Shown here in pieces: positions 16,900 through 24,508 of a stretch of DNA of 48,305 nt; the stretch's first letter is position 1, and each line of letters opens with the position of its first letter. The stretch comes from an uncultured Clostridia bacterium. Lineage in GTDB: Bacteria; Bacillota; Clostridia; Christensenellales; Borkfalkiaceae. The stretch covers positions 1-48,305 of the forward strand of contig CANQMN010000014.1 in NCBI GenBank assembly GCA_947624965.1. The letters are read 5' to 3'. The notes under the pieces are model-generated. The model searched no databases. It worked only from the letters and a program-made list of their open reading frames with translations, and was not told the DNA's origin. A program made the translations under genes and the position numbers.

Positions 16900-17006
16900 A
16901 AAAAATCCCTCCCGCCCGAACGGCGAGAGGAAACGGCGCGCGAAAATGCGCGAAAAATTCCGATTTGCTCTCCTTGGCGGTCAGACAAGTTCTTTCCGTT
17001 CAGGCG
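16900..17006 (-). promoter_or_regulatory. structured 5' leader of the TM1266-ABC operon (candidate regulatory RNA)
   Basis: About 105 bases from the predicted start site to the ATG. The first bases, CGCCTGAACGG (16996-17006), can pair over 11 bp (one U-G) with CCGTTCGGGCG (16913-16923), which lies just before the GGGAGGGA ribosome site. Inside are a CGG...CCG stem carrying CGCGCATTTTCGCGCG and a possible GAGAG/CTCTC pairing. It does not show the conserved core of any riboswitch class I could recall (TPP, SAM, cobalamin, ZTP, fluoride). Confidence 0.5.
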
Positions 17007-17011
17007 ATTTC

Positions 17012-17040
17012 ATTGTAACACGCGCGCCCCGAAAAGGCAA
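17012..17040 (-). promoter_or_regulatory. promoter of the TM1266-ABC operon
   Basis: TTGCCT (17035-17040), 17 bp, TACAAT (17012-17017) on the minus strand, directly after the U32 gene stop. Confidence 0.8.
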
Positions 17041-17048
17041 GCGTTTTT

Positions 17049-18233
17049 TCAGAGTTTTTTGCGGAGGATATCCCCTTCGCGGAGCGGATAGGGACATAAG
17101 AAGGAATATTCCGCCTGCACGAGTTTGGCGTCCGAAACGGGCGCGCCCGCGCTATCCCGCAAGTCGCGGATCGCGAACGTCTTGCCGAACGTTTGGGACG
17201 GGGACAGGATCTCCGCCGTGTCCCCCTCGCAAAAGCGCGTGCGCATCTCGGCGCGGACGCGCCCCTCCCCGCTCCCCTTGACGAGCGCGAGAAAGGCGTG
17301 CGTGCCAGAGGTCTGCGAAGAGTGCGGGGACTGCGCGCCGCCCCCCGAGACTTCGTCCGCCGTCGTATATTCGCGGTGGGCGAGCTTTTCGAGTTCGCCG
17401 CCCGCATCCTCGCCGCGCATGATCCTGCGGTAGGCGTTGACGACGGTCGCGAGATAATATTCCCCCTTCATGCGCCCCTCGATCTTGAAGGAGACGACGC
17501 CCGCGCGGGCGAGATCCTCCAACGCGCCGCTCATGTTCAGATCCTTGCTGTTGAGCAGATAACTCCCCTTTCCGTCCTCCTCGACGTCCTGCCAGCCGTC
17601 CTTGCCCTCCGCCTGCACGCGGTAGCGCGCGCGGCAGGGCTGGGCGCATGCGCCGCGGTTGGACGGACGATGTTCGAGATAGTCGGAAAGATAGCATCTG
17701 CCGCTGTACGAGATGCACATCGCGCCGTGGACGAACGCTTCGAGCTCCACTTGGGGACAGGCTGCGTGGATCTCCGCGATCTCCCGCAAGGAGAGTTCGC
17801 GGGCGAGCACGATGCGCTTCGCCCCGAGCCGCGCCCAAAATTCCGCCGCCGCCGCATTGGCGGTGTTCGCCTGCGTGGAGATGTGCACGGGAAGTTCGGG
17901 CGCGAGCGAGCGGCAGAGCGAAAAGACGCCAGCGTCCGAGACGAGCACGGCGTCCGCGCCCATGCGCGCGAGCTTGGGAAGATATCCCCGCAACGGCATC
18001 AGATCGGCGTTCCGCGCGAAAATATTCGCCGCGACGTACACCTTCGCGCCGCGGGCGTGCGCATAGGAAATGCCCTCCGCGAGTTCCTCTTCCGTGAAAT
18101 TGTCCGCAAAGGTGCGCAGGGAAAAGGACTTCCCGCCGAGGTATACGGCGTCCGCGCCGTAATAGAGCGCGAGTTTGAGTTTTGCAAGATTTCCCGCAGG
18201 GGCGAGAAGTTCGCAGTTTATGGCTCTTGTCAT
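17049..18233 (-). CDS. trhP: U32-family protein, probable tRNA uridine hydroxylation factor
   Basis: 394 residues with the peptidase-U32 barrel (LLAPAGNLAKLKLALYYGAD at the start, then VHGAMCISYSGRCYLSDYL and RGACAQPCR, whose cysteines likely hold a cluster). The family was named as peptidases, but YegQ/YrrN/YrrO members make 5-hydroxyuridine at position 34 of tRNA from prephenate. That role fits here because the preceding gene (4-bp ATGA overlap) encodes an O-methyltransferase of the TrmR/YrrM type that methylates the same hydroxyl in Bacillus. A true protease role is less likely. Bacillus has two such paralogues; only one is seen here. Confidence 0.82.
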   Translation of the reverse strand: MTRAINCELLAPAGNLAKLKLALYYGADAVYLGGKSFSLRTFADNFTEEELAEGISYAHARGAKVYVAANIFARNADLMPLRGYLPKLARMGADAVLVSDAGVFSLCRSLAPELPVHISTQANTANAAAAEFWARLGAKRIVLARELSLREIAEIHAACPQVELEAFVHGAMCISYSGRCYLSDYLEHRPSNRGACAQPCRARYRVQAEGKDGWQDVEEDGKGSYLLNSKDLNMSGALEDLARAGVVSFKIEGRMKGEYYLATVVNAYRRIMRGEDAGGELEKLAHREYTTADEVSGGGAQSPHSSQTSGTHAFLALVKGSGEGRVRAEMRTRFCEGDTAEILSPSQTFGKTFAIRDLRDSAGAPVSDAKLVQAEYSFLCPYPLREGDILRKKL

Positions 18234-18802
18234 AATTTTTTACTCACGGCGAGCCCTTCGCCGTAGCGGAAGAGCTCCGTCTGCCATGCGGGATCGCCCT
18301 CCAACGCTTCGAGATACGCCCGCAGGCGCAACGCGAGCGATTTGCGCTTGGGAGGCGGCGTTCCGAACGTCCAACCGTACAGAAGGACGTCGTCCGAAAG
18401 GAGCGTTCCGCCCCGCCGCAACAGCCGCTTGCAGTGCGGAAGATATTTGAGATACTGCGCCTTGGGACCGTCTAAAAAGATGACGTCGTACTCCCCCGCG
18501 AGCAGGGGCAAAATCTCCCCCGCGTCCCCTTCGATGAGTTCCGCGCGCGCCGCCACGCCGAACGCGGAAAAATTTTCCCGGGCGCGCGCCGCGCGCCCGG
18601 GGTCGAGTTCGATCGCCGTCGCCGCCGCGCCCTCCGTCTGCAAGAGGACCGCGCACGTCGTGAGCCCCTCCGCCGCGCCGATCTCCAAATAGCGGGAAGC
18701 GTTCGTATCCCGCACGACGGAGAGCAGTTTTGCGAGCGTCTCGGGCGCGCAAGTGGGGTCTCTCCCCTCCCGCGCGCGGCGGCGCAACTCCTCCAACGTC
18801 AT
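18230..18802 (-). CDS. trmR: SAM-dependent O-methyltransferase, probable tRNA 5-hydroxyuridine methyltransferase
   Basis: 190 residues of the O-methyltransferase family 3 (catechol/caffeoyl-CoA type) fold. Motif I is YLEIGAAEGLTT, followed by the acidic AIELDPGRA and the metal-binding DVIFLDGPKAQYLKYL and LLSDDVL. TrmR (YrrM) turns ho5U34 into mo5U34 in tRNA; the assignment rests mainly on the adjacent, overlapping U32 gene. The start at 18802 overlaps the upstream stop by 4 bp (ATGA); the longer frame upstream reads antisense to nothing and shadows the membrane-protein gene. A small-molecule catechol methyltransferase is the alternative. Confidence 0.8.
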   Translation of the reverse strand: MTLEELRRRAREGRDPTCAPETLAKLLSVVRDTNASRYLEIGAAEGLTTCAVLLQTEGAAATAIELDPGRAARARENFSAFGVAARAELIEGDAGEILPLLAGEYDVIFLDGPKAQYLKYLPHCKRLLRRGGTLLSDDVLLYGWTFGTPPPKRKSLALRLRAYLEALEGDPAWQTELFRYGEGLAVSKKL

Positions 18803-19422
18803 GGACAATACCTGTCCACGACGCGGTGGACGATGGGATAGCAGGAATCCTTCGCCGCGTCGGGAAGCACGCTCTCCCGCCCGTTGATGCGGGCGAACAG
18901 CGCGTCGAGCACCTCGATGCGGGTGCGGTAGATCGCCGAAGAAGCGCAGGCGTTTCTGAACTGTTCGTACTCCGCCGTCGCCGCCGAGAGTTCGCCCCAA
19001 TCGAGATAGAGAAGCACGTAAAAGTACGCCGTGCGGTACTTCCAGCCGTCCCCGCCGTTGTGGCGGAGGCGGGAGGCGCAACGCTCCGCGGCGGGAACGT
19101 CGTCCTGCGCGAGCGCAACTTTGAGGTAGAGCTGCCAGACGATGATGCGCGCGATGGGAAAGGTAAAGTGGTTGCGGAGCGCCCTGTCGAGCATGGCGCG
19201 CGCCGCGGCGTAGTCCCGCGCGCGGAAGCGGCTGTCCACCCGCTCGTAGAGGCGTTCGCGGTACACGCTTCCGATCAGGACCCAGACGGCGACGAGCGTG
19301 AGAAACACGCCGACGATGCCGACGGGCAGGACGGAATAGACGAATCCCAACACGGAGACGGCGGCAAACAATGCGACGCACAGCCCCGTCAGCACACAGA
19401 CAACGGTGAGATTACGTTTCAT
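18799..19422 (-). CDS. small membrane protein with cytoplasmic helical repeats
   Basis: 207 residues. Two membrane helices lie at about 5-28 and 32-52; the remainder is an alpha-helical, probably cytoplasmic, TPR-like domain (DYAAARAMLDRALRNHF, DVPAAERCASRLRHN, ELSAATAEYEQF). AAGGAGGGGG precedes the ATG. It is translationally coupled to the methyltransferase behind it and follows the RNase J gene by 25 bases, so it belongs to the same operon. I do not recognise a specific function. Confidence 0.75.
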   Translation of the reverse strand: MKRNLTVVCVLTGLCVALFAAVSVLGFVYSVLPVGIVGVFLTLVAVWVLIGSVYRERLYERVDSRFRARDYAAARAMLDRALRNHFTFPIARIIVWQLYLKVALAQDDVPAAERCASRLRHNGGDGWKYRTAYFYVLLYLDWGELSAATAEYEQFRNACASSAIYRTRIEVLDALFARINGRESVLPDAAKDSCYPIVHRVVDRYCP

Positions 19423-19447
19423 CGGACCCCCTCCTTCTCGCGTAAAA

Positions 19448-21424
19448 CTATACTTCCCGCACGACGGGAACGATCATGGGAGATTGCTTGCTCTTCTTGA
19501 AAATATACGTCTTCATCGCCTTGCTGATGTTCGCGGCGACGTCCGCCGCGTGGGGCGCGGAGCCCTCCACCGCCTTCCCGACGACGCCCGCAAGCTCGCG
19601 CATGGCGTTCTTTTCGTCCGCGAACACGACGCCGCGGCTCTCGATCTGCGGCTCGCCCACCATCACGCCGTCCGAAAGGACGACGCTCACGATGAACAGC
19701 CCCTCTTCCGACATGAGAAGGCGGTCTTTGAGCGCCTCGCCCGTGCCCGAATCCTCGAAGCCCGCACCGTCGATGAGGCGCGCGCCCGCGGGGAAGTTTT
19801 CGCCGCGCTTCAAGCTCTCGTCGGTGAGTTCCGCGCACGTGCCGATCTCGGGGATGAGCGTACGCTCGGGCGGCATCCCCATCTCCTGCGCCAAAAGTAC
19901 GTGCCGTTTGAGATGGCGGTACTCCCCGTGCACGGGGATGAAGAACTTCGGACGGAGAAGGGAGTGCATGATCTTGTGCTCTTCCTGACAGGCGTGCCCC
20001 GAGACGTGGATCTTTTCGAGACTCTCGTACACGACGTTCGCCCCCTTGCGGTAGAGGTTGTTGATCACACGGTAGATCATGCGCTCGTTGCCCGGAATGG
20101 GGCTCGCCGAGATGATGATGGTGTCGTTGGGACCGATCACGACCTTGTTGAATTCCCCCGAAGCCATGCGGGTGAGCGCGCTCATCGGCTCGCCCTGCGA
20201 CCCCGTGGAGACGATGACGATCTCGCGGTCGAAATAGTTTTTCGCCTTTTCGACGTCCACGAGGATCCCCTCCGGAATGCACAGTTCGCCGATCTTCGCC
20301 GCCGCCTCGACGACGCCGAGCATGCTCCTGCCCGAGAGGGCGACCTTTCTGCGGTATTTCACCGCGATGTCCACGATCTGTTGGAGACGGTGCACGTTGG
20401 AGGCGAACGTCGCGATGATGATGCGCCTGTCCGCATTCTCCGAAAAGAGATGTTCGAGCGTGGTCCCCACCACCTTCTCGCTCATCGTATAGCCCTGCCG
20501 CTCGATGTTCGTGCTCTCGCCGAGGTACAAGAGGACGCCGCGCTTGCCGTACTCGGCGATCTCCGCGAGGTCGATGGGCGCGCCCGCGACGGGCGTTTGG
20601 TCGATCTTGAAGTCGCCGCTGTGAAAGATGATGCCGTAGGGCGTCTCCACGGCGAGCGCGACCGCGCCCGCGATGGAATGGTTGACGTTGACGACGTTCA
20701 CCGCGAACACGCCCGCCTTGATCCTGTCCCCGGGCGCGACGGTGCGCTCCGCAACGGCGTTCATGCGGTGTTCGCGCAGTTTGTTGTCCACGAGCGCGAG
20801 CGTGAGCTTGGTGCCGTATACGGGCGTCTCGGGGCGCAATTCCTTCATGAGATAGGGAACACCGCCGATATGGTCCTCGTGCCCGTGCGTCAAAAATACG
20901 CCGCGCACCTTGTTTTTGTTCTTTACGAGATAGGAAATATCGGGAAAGACGAGGTCGATCCCCGGCATCTCCTCCGTGGGAAAGATGATGCCCGCGTCGA
21001 TGACGATGATGTCGCTGCCGTACTCGATGGCGGTCATGTTCTTGCCGATCTCGCCGACGCCGCCGAAAAAGAGGATCTTGACGGGCTTTTTCCCCTTCGT
21101 CCGCTCCGCCTTCTTCTCGGCGGGCGCCGTCTTTTTCTCGGCGGGCGCGGGGCGGACGCCGTGCGCGGGCGCGGGCGCGCTCTGCTGCGTCTTGGAAAGG
21201 TCGATGCGGGTCCCCTTCCCCTTCGCGCGCGATTTTTTATGCGGTTTGAGCCCCGCCTCTTCCATCGCCTCGGCGGTGCGCATCTGCCCGAGGTTTTCCT
21301 TCGGCGCGTTCTTTTTCGCCTGCTCCATGTCGTAGCGGCGGATGCCGTTCAAGATCGCAAGCTCCACCGCGCTCTTGCCCTTCTTTTCCTTCGTGGAAGC
21401 GTTGGGTTGGTTTTTTTCCTTCAA
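19448..21424 (-). CDS. rnj: ribonuclease J with N-terminal extension
   Basis: Endo/5'-exoribonuclease of the metallo-beta-lactamase/beta-CASP family, central to mRNA decay and rRNA maturation in Firmicutes. The catalytic core begins at about residue 114 (PVKILFFGGVGEIGKN); the zinc motif HGHEDH lies at 180-185, and the family's DVEKAKNYFDREIVIVSTGSQ and SGHACQEEH segments follow. In front is a lysine/alanine/proline-rich extension of about 110 residues (PAEKKTAPAEKKAERTKGKK) that core RNase J proteins lack; it may bind RNA or partners. The gene starts with TTG at 21424, fixed by AAGGAGA eight bases upstream. First gene of the operon that continues with the membrane protein, methyltransferase and U32 genes. 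Confidence 0.93.
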   Translation of the reverse strand: MKEKNQPNASTKEKKGKSAVELAILNGIRRYDMEQAKKNAPKENLGQMRTAEAMEEAGLKPHKKSRAKGKGTRIDLSKTQQSAPAPAHGVRPAPAEKKTAPAEKKAERTKGKKPVKILFFGGVGEIGKNMTAIEYGSDIIVIDAGIIFPTEEMPGIDLVFPDISYLVKNKNKVRGVFLTHGHEDHIGGVPYLMKELRPETPVYGTKLTLALVDNKLREHRMNAVAERTVAPGDRIKAGVFAVNVVNVNHSIAGAVALAVETPYGIIFHSGDFKIDQTPVAGAPIDLAEIAEYGKRGVLLYLGESTNIERQGYTMSEKVVGTTLEHLFSENADRRIIIATFASNVHRLQQIVDIAVKYRRKVALSGRSMLGVVEAAAKIGELCIPEGILVDVEKAKNYFDREIVIVSTGSQGEPMSALTRMASGEFNKVVIGPNDTIIISASPIPGNERMIYRVINNLYRKGANVVYESLEKIHVSGHACQEEHKIMHSLLRPKFFIPVHGEYRHLKRHVLLAQEMGMPPERTLIPEIGTCAELTDESLKRGENFPAGARLIDGAGFEDSGTGEALKDRLLMSEEGLFIVSVVLSDGVMVGEPQIESRGVVFADEKNAMRELAGVVGKAVEGSAPHAADVAANISKAMKTYIFKKSKQSPMIVPVVREV

Positions 21425-21445
21425 AAGATAACGTCTCCTTCGTTT

Positions 21446-21488
21446 TGGAGTAACAAAGCGAGAGAGCTGACGAATCAGCTCCCCTCGC
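21446..21488 (-). terminator. weak terminator or attenuator before RNase J
   Basis: Minus-strand hairpin GCGAGGGGAGCTGA-TTCG-TCAGCTCTCTCGC followed by TTTGTT, a stem of about 13 bp with one unpaired or wobble position. It lies between the 493-aa protein gene and RNase J, so it may set the level of read-through. Confidence 0.5.
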
Positions 21489-21499
21489 GTTTCGATCGC

Positions 21500-22981
21500 T
21501 TAAAAATCCAGATCGGACTTCTCGACGAGCGCCGTCTTGATGAGTCCCGCTTCGAGAAGCTCGCGCTCGCTTTTCCACGCATAGTCCTTCGTGTAATCGA
21601 CGGGCTCCGCATCCGTTTTGACCGCTCCGTTCTTCTCCATGAGCAGTTCGATGAGGCGGGTCGCCCGCTTGACCGCGACGTTGCTCTTGATTTTCAGCAT
21701 CATCGGGGTCTTTTCGTACATCTTCGTGTCGCCCGCGTACTTCTGGTGGTAGACGGACGTGGGGAATTCGTCGGGATTGAGGGCGAGGTAGAGGCAGAGC
21801 GTCTTGCCGCGGATGCCGATCTTCGCGAGCGTCTCGCGGGCGACGGTGTAGCGGTCGTTGGACCAGCTGATCTGCGAACGGACCTTCCCGTAGGAGAGGA
21901 GCACGTTCTTCAAGTCGCTGTAATACTGCTTGACGTCGTCCTCGCTCTCGATGACCTTCGCCTCGAAACTGCGCTTGTAGCGCGTCGTCATATCGGCGTC
22001 GTCCGAAGTCTCGGCGGCGGCGACGACGGGCAGAGGCGCGGCGGTCGCGATCTCTTCCTCGGGCGCGACGGGCGCGGGCGCCTGCTGTTCTTCGGCGGGC
22101 GCGGGCGCAGCCGCCGCGAGCCCCTGCTCTTTGAGGAGCTCCGCAACGCGGCGCGCGAGTTTTTCGATCCCCTCCTCGTCCAAAACGACGTCGAACTCGT
22201 GTTCGAGCGCGCCCGAGACGCGTTCGGCGATGAGGTCGTAATCGACGGGCGGGATCGCTTCCGCCACTTTGTCCGCGATCGCCGTCTCGTCGGGCGCGGG
22301 AATGCCCGCGAGCACCTTATCCGCGATGGCATCCGCATCGCCCGCGGGAAGCGCGGCGACGACGCGTTCCGCGACGGCGTCGTAATCGGTCTCCGGCAGG
22401 ATGGTGGAGATCTTTTCCGCGAGAAGGTCGTAATCGAAGCCTTCCTCGCTTTCCTCCGTCTCCGCGGGCGCTGCGGCTTGCGCTTCGCCCTCCTCCGCAT
22501 TCTCCGCGAGGTCCTCCGCAGTTCCCTCCACGGGATGCTCGTAGACCGCCTCCTGCATGGCGGCGGGCGCCGCGGAGACCGCAATGAGCTCCGCGCGGAG
22601 ATCCTCTATCTCCTTTTCGAGATTGCGGTAGGACGCGTCCGCCTGCGCGAAGCGTTCCGCGATCTTCTGTTCCGTCTCCTCCGCGGCGGCGCGCACTGCG
22701 CCGAGAAGCGCCTCCTGCATGGCGAGGCGCGCGCTCTCGCCGTATTCGTAGATCGCGCTGTTCTGCTGGGACAGATAGCGCATCTCCGCAAGCACCGCTT
22801 CCAACCCCTGTTTTACATAGTCGGTGAGCGATTCGTACGCGGAAATTTGCTGCGTCGAACTGAATTGCAATTCCTTGGCGACCGACTGCCGCATTTCGTC
22901 TATTTTTCCCGCGACGCCCTTATACATCCCTTCGAGCACCACGGAGCTTCTGCTGTCTCCGTATTCTTTCCCGTCCGCCAT
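21500..22981 (-). CDS. hypothetical coiled-coil protein with short acidic repeats
   Basis: 493 residues, no signal or membrane helix. The N-terminal 140 residues are predicted coiled coil (QSVAKELQFSSTQQ, NLEKEIEDLRAEL). An acidic Ala/Pro/Glu linker follows, then about five units of roughly 20 residues on the pattern D-Y-D-x-I-A-E-R-V-x-x-A-L-P (residues 195-290), another Pro/Ala linker, and a well-conserved-looking C-terminal domain (from about 350: RYKRSFEAKVIE, ISWSNDRYTVARETLAKIGI, GKTLCLYLALNPDEF). The last domain resembles hypothetical proteins common in Clostridia. A structural or cell-division role is possible, but I have no direct evidence. It has its own promoter (TTTACT-17-TACAAT, 23029-23057). 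Confidence 0.7.
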   Translation of the reverse strand: MADGKEYGDSRSSVVLEGMYKGVAGKIDEMRQSVAKELQFSSTQQISAYESLTDYVKQGLEAVLAEMRYLSQQNSAIYEYGESARLAMQEALLGAVRAAAEETEQKIAERFAQADASYRNLEKEIEDLRAELIAVSAAPAAMQEAVYEHPVEGTAEDLAENAEEGEAQAAAPAETEESEEGFDYDLLAEKISTILPETDYDAVAERVVAALPAGDADAIADKVLAGIPAPDETAIADKVAEAIPPVDYDLIAERVSGALEHEFDVVLDEEGIEKLARRVAELLKEQGLAAAAPAPAEEQQAPAPVAPEEEIATAAPLPVVAAAETSDDADMTTRYKRSFEAKVIESEDDVKQYYSDLKNVLLSYGKVRSQISWSNDRYTVARETLAKIGIRGKTLCLYLALNPDEFPTSVYHQKYAGDTKMYEKTPMMLKIKSNVAVKRATRLIELLMEKNGAVKTDAEPVDYTKDYAWKSERELLEAGLIKTALVEKSDLDF

Positions 22982-23028
22982 ATCGAAACCTCGCTATTTG
23001 GAGTAGAGAACATACCGTTCCGTTATCT

Positions 23029-23057
23029 ATTGTACACCAATTATACGCAAAAGTAAA
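23029..23057 (-). promoter_or_regulatory. promoter of the 493-aa protein gene
   Basis: TTTACT (23052-23057), 17 bp, TACAAT (23029-23034) on the minus strand, 48 bases before the ATG. Confidence 0.6.
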
Positions 23058-23124
23058 TATCTTTTTCGCTTTTTTTTGGCGCGGAGACAAAGAAATTTGT
23101 ACCCATCCGCACATGCATGCGCAT

Positions 23125-23973
23125 TTACAGCTTCTTATGCGCGAGATAGCGCGTCTGCATGCGCCTTCGGTTGAACACAACCCCCGCCGTAAAGCAGATG
23201 CTCATCCAGTACAGCCAGATGAGAAACAGGACGACGAGCGTCAGCGCGCCGTACAGCTGTTCCCTGTTGCCGAAGCGGACGGAGACGGCGAACGCGCCCG
23301 AGGCGACGAGCCATGCGACCGCCGTGAGGAAGCTCCCGAGCGCGGTGTCCGCGGGGCGGCACCGATACGGACAGACATAGCCGTTCAAGAGCCATGCGCC
23401 GAAAAATCCGAGCGCGAGCAGAAGCGCGTAGACGATGGCGCGCCCCGCGAGCCGCGGCAGCGGGCGGACGAGCCTGTTTGTAAAAACGAACAGCGTGCTC
23501 CCCGCCGCGAAGAAAAAGAGCAGGGCAAGCGTGTATAAGAGCGCGGCGAGCCGCACCTTCCAGCCGTGCTTTTTGCGCGCGTAGTTGTAGAGGATCTCCC
23601 CGCTCCGCCGCAGATGATAGAAAAAACCCGTGCTCGACCAGAGCGTCGCGGCGAGAAAAAAGATGCTCGCGCCCGCCGAGCTCTCCGCGGCGTTCGCGCG
23701 CAGGAGGGCGAGCAGATCTTTCGCCCAGCCGAACAGTTCGAGCTCGCCGAAAATTTCCGCGTCGGACGCGGTCTTTCCGAAGAGCAGCGTGAGCCAAAAG
23801 AGAAGGGGCGCGAGCGACATCACGAGAAAAAAGACGAGCGTGCCCGCGACCGTCGTAAAGCGGTGTTCGGCGAGCGTACCCCACGCGTCTCTTCCCCGCT
23901 CCACCGCCCGCGCGAATTTGCTTGGCGATCCCATACGCAAAGTATGCGCAAAAAAGAGGCTCTCCCCGCGCAT
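23125..23973 (-). CDS. YihY/BrkB-family inner-membrane protein
   Basis: Up to 282 residues with six predicted helices, matching the YihY (UPF0761) family (HRFTTVAGTLVFFLVMSLAP near the N-terminus; ATLWSSTGFFYHLRRSGEILYN, LWLYWMSICFTAG-like end). The family is often mislabelled ribonuclease BN; its actual role (envelope, possible transport) is not settled. The start is uncertain: neither the ATG at 23973 nor the one at 23934 has a good ribosome site. The Rrf2 terminator lies only about 20 bases upstream, so expression may depend on read-through. Confidence 0.85.
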   Translation of the reverse strand: MRGESLFFAHTLRMGSPSKFARAVERGRDAWGTLAEHRFTTVAGTLVFFLVMSLAPLLFWLTLLFGKTASDAEIFGELELFGWAKDLLALLRANAAESSAGASIFFLAATLWSSTGFFYHLRRSGEILYNYARKKHGWKVRLAALLYTLALLFFFAAGSTLFVFTNRLVRPLPRLAGRAIVYALLLALGFFGAWLLNGYVCPYRCRPADTALGSFLTAVAWLVASGAFAVSVRFGNREQLYGALTLVVLFLIWLYWMSICFTAGVVFNRRRMQTRYLAHKKL

Positions 23974-23990
23974 TCCGAAATTTTCGGCAT

Positions 23991-24015
23991 AAAAAAGCGC
24001 GGCACCGTGCCGCGC
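23991..24015 (-). terminator. intrinsic terminator after the Rrf2 gene
   Basis: Minus-strand stem GCGCGGCA-CGG-TGCCGCGC followed by six T residues. Confidence 0.88.
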
Positions 24016-24021
24016 CGCGCG

Positions 24022-24438
24022 CTATGCGCTCCCCTCCGGGCGGACGAGCGACGCGATCGTCCTGCTGTCGAAAAATTCGTCGATCGCCGCGTGAAATTCC
24101 ACCCACATCGGGTACGTTCGGCACCCCTTTTTCCGCTTGCACGGCTTCGCCCCGCACGCAAGGCAGGCGACGGGGGCGAGGTCCCCCTCGGTCAGGCGGA
24201 GAACGTCGCCGATGCGGCACTCCTCGGGCGGCTTCACGAGGCGGTATCCGCCCGTCTTGCCTTGGAGTCCCTCGATAATGCCGCCCTTCGTCAGGACGGG
24301 AAGGATGCGTTCAAGATATTTGAGAGAGATCTCCTGCCGCGCTGCGATCTCCTTCATCGGCACGTAGCCGCCGTCCGAATGTTCCGCAAGGTCTACCAGC
24401 ACGCGGAGCGCGTACCGTCCTCTCGTCGAGATCAACAT
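24022..24438 (-). CDS. Rrf2-family transcriptional regulator (IscR/CymR-like)
   Basis: 138 residues with an N-terminal winged helix (MLISTRGRYALRVLVDLAEH, MKEIAARQEISLKYLERILPVL, KTGGYRLVKP). The C-terminal part has cysteines at 92, 95, 100 and 106; the spacing is close to the three cluster-ligating cysteines of IscR, so an Fe-S cluster is plausible. CymR, the cysteine-metabolism repressor, lacks them. It lies 70 bases downstream of metY, so control of sulfur or Fe-S metabolism is the obvious inference. AAGGAG sits before the ATG and it has its own promoter (24462-24489). Confidence 0.9.
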   Translation of the reverse strand: MLISTRGRYALRVLVDLAEHSDGGYVPMKEIAARQEISLKYLERILPVLTKGGIIEGLQGKTGGYRLVKPPEECRIGDVLRLTEGDLAPVACLACGAKPCKRKKGCRTYPMWVEFHAAIDEFFDSRTIASLVRPEGSA

Positions 24439-24461
24439 GTTCTCACCTCTCCTTCCTGTCG

Positions 24462-24489
24462 ATTATACAACTTTTTCGGAAAAAATCAA
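24462..24489 (-). promoter_or_regulatory. promoter of the Rrf2 gene
   Basis: TTGATT (24484-24489), 16 bp, TATAAT (24462-24467) on the minus strand. Confidence 0.65.
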
Positions 24490-24508
24490 GCGTTTGGCGG
24501 GGATGCGC

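Noticed and set aside
16900..17006. Thiamine diphosphate riboswitch before the importer operon.
   Set aside because: The binding protein belongs to a family that includes thiamine-precursor receptors, but the leader lacks the CUGAGA and ACCUGAUCUGG core.
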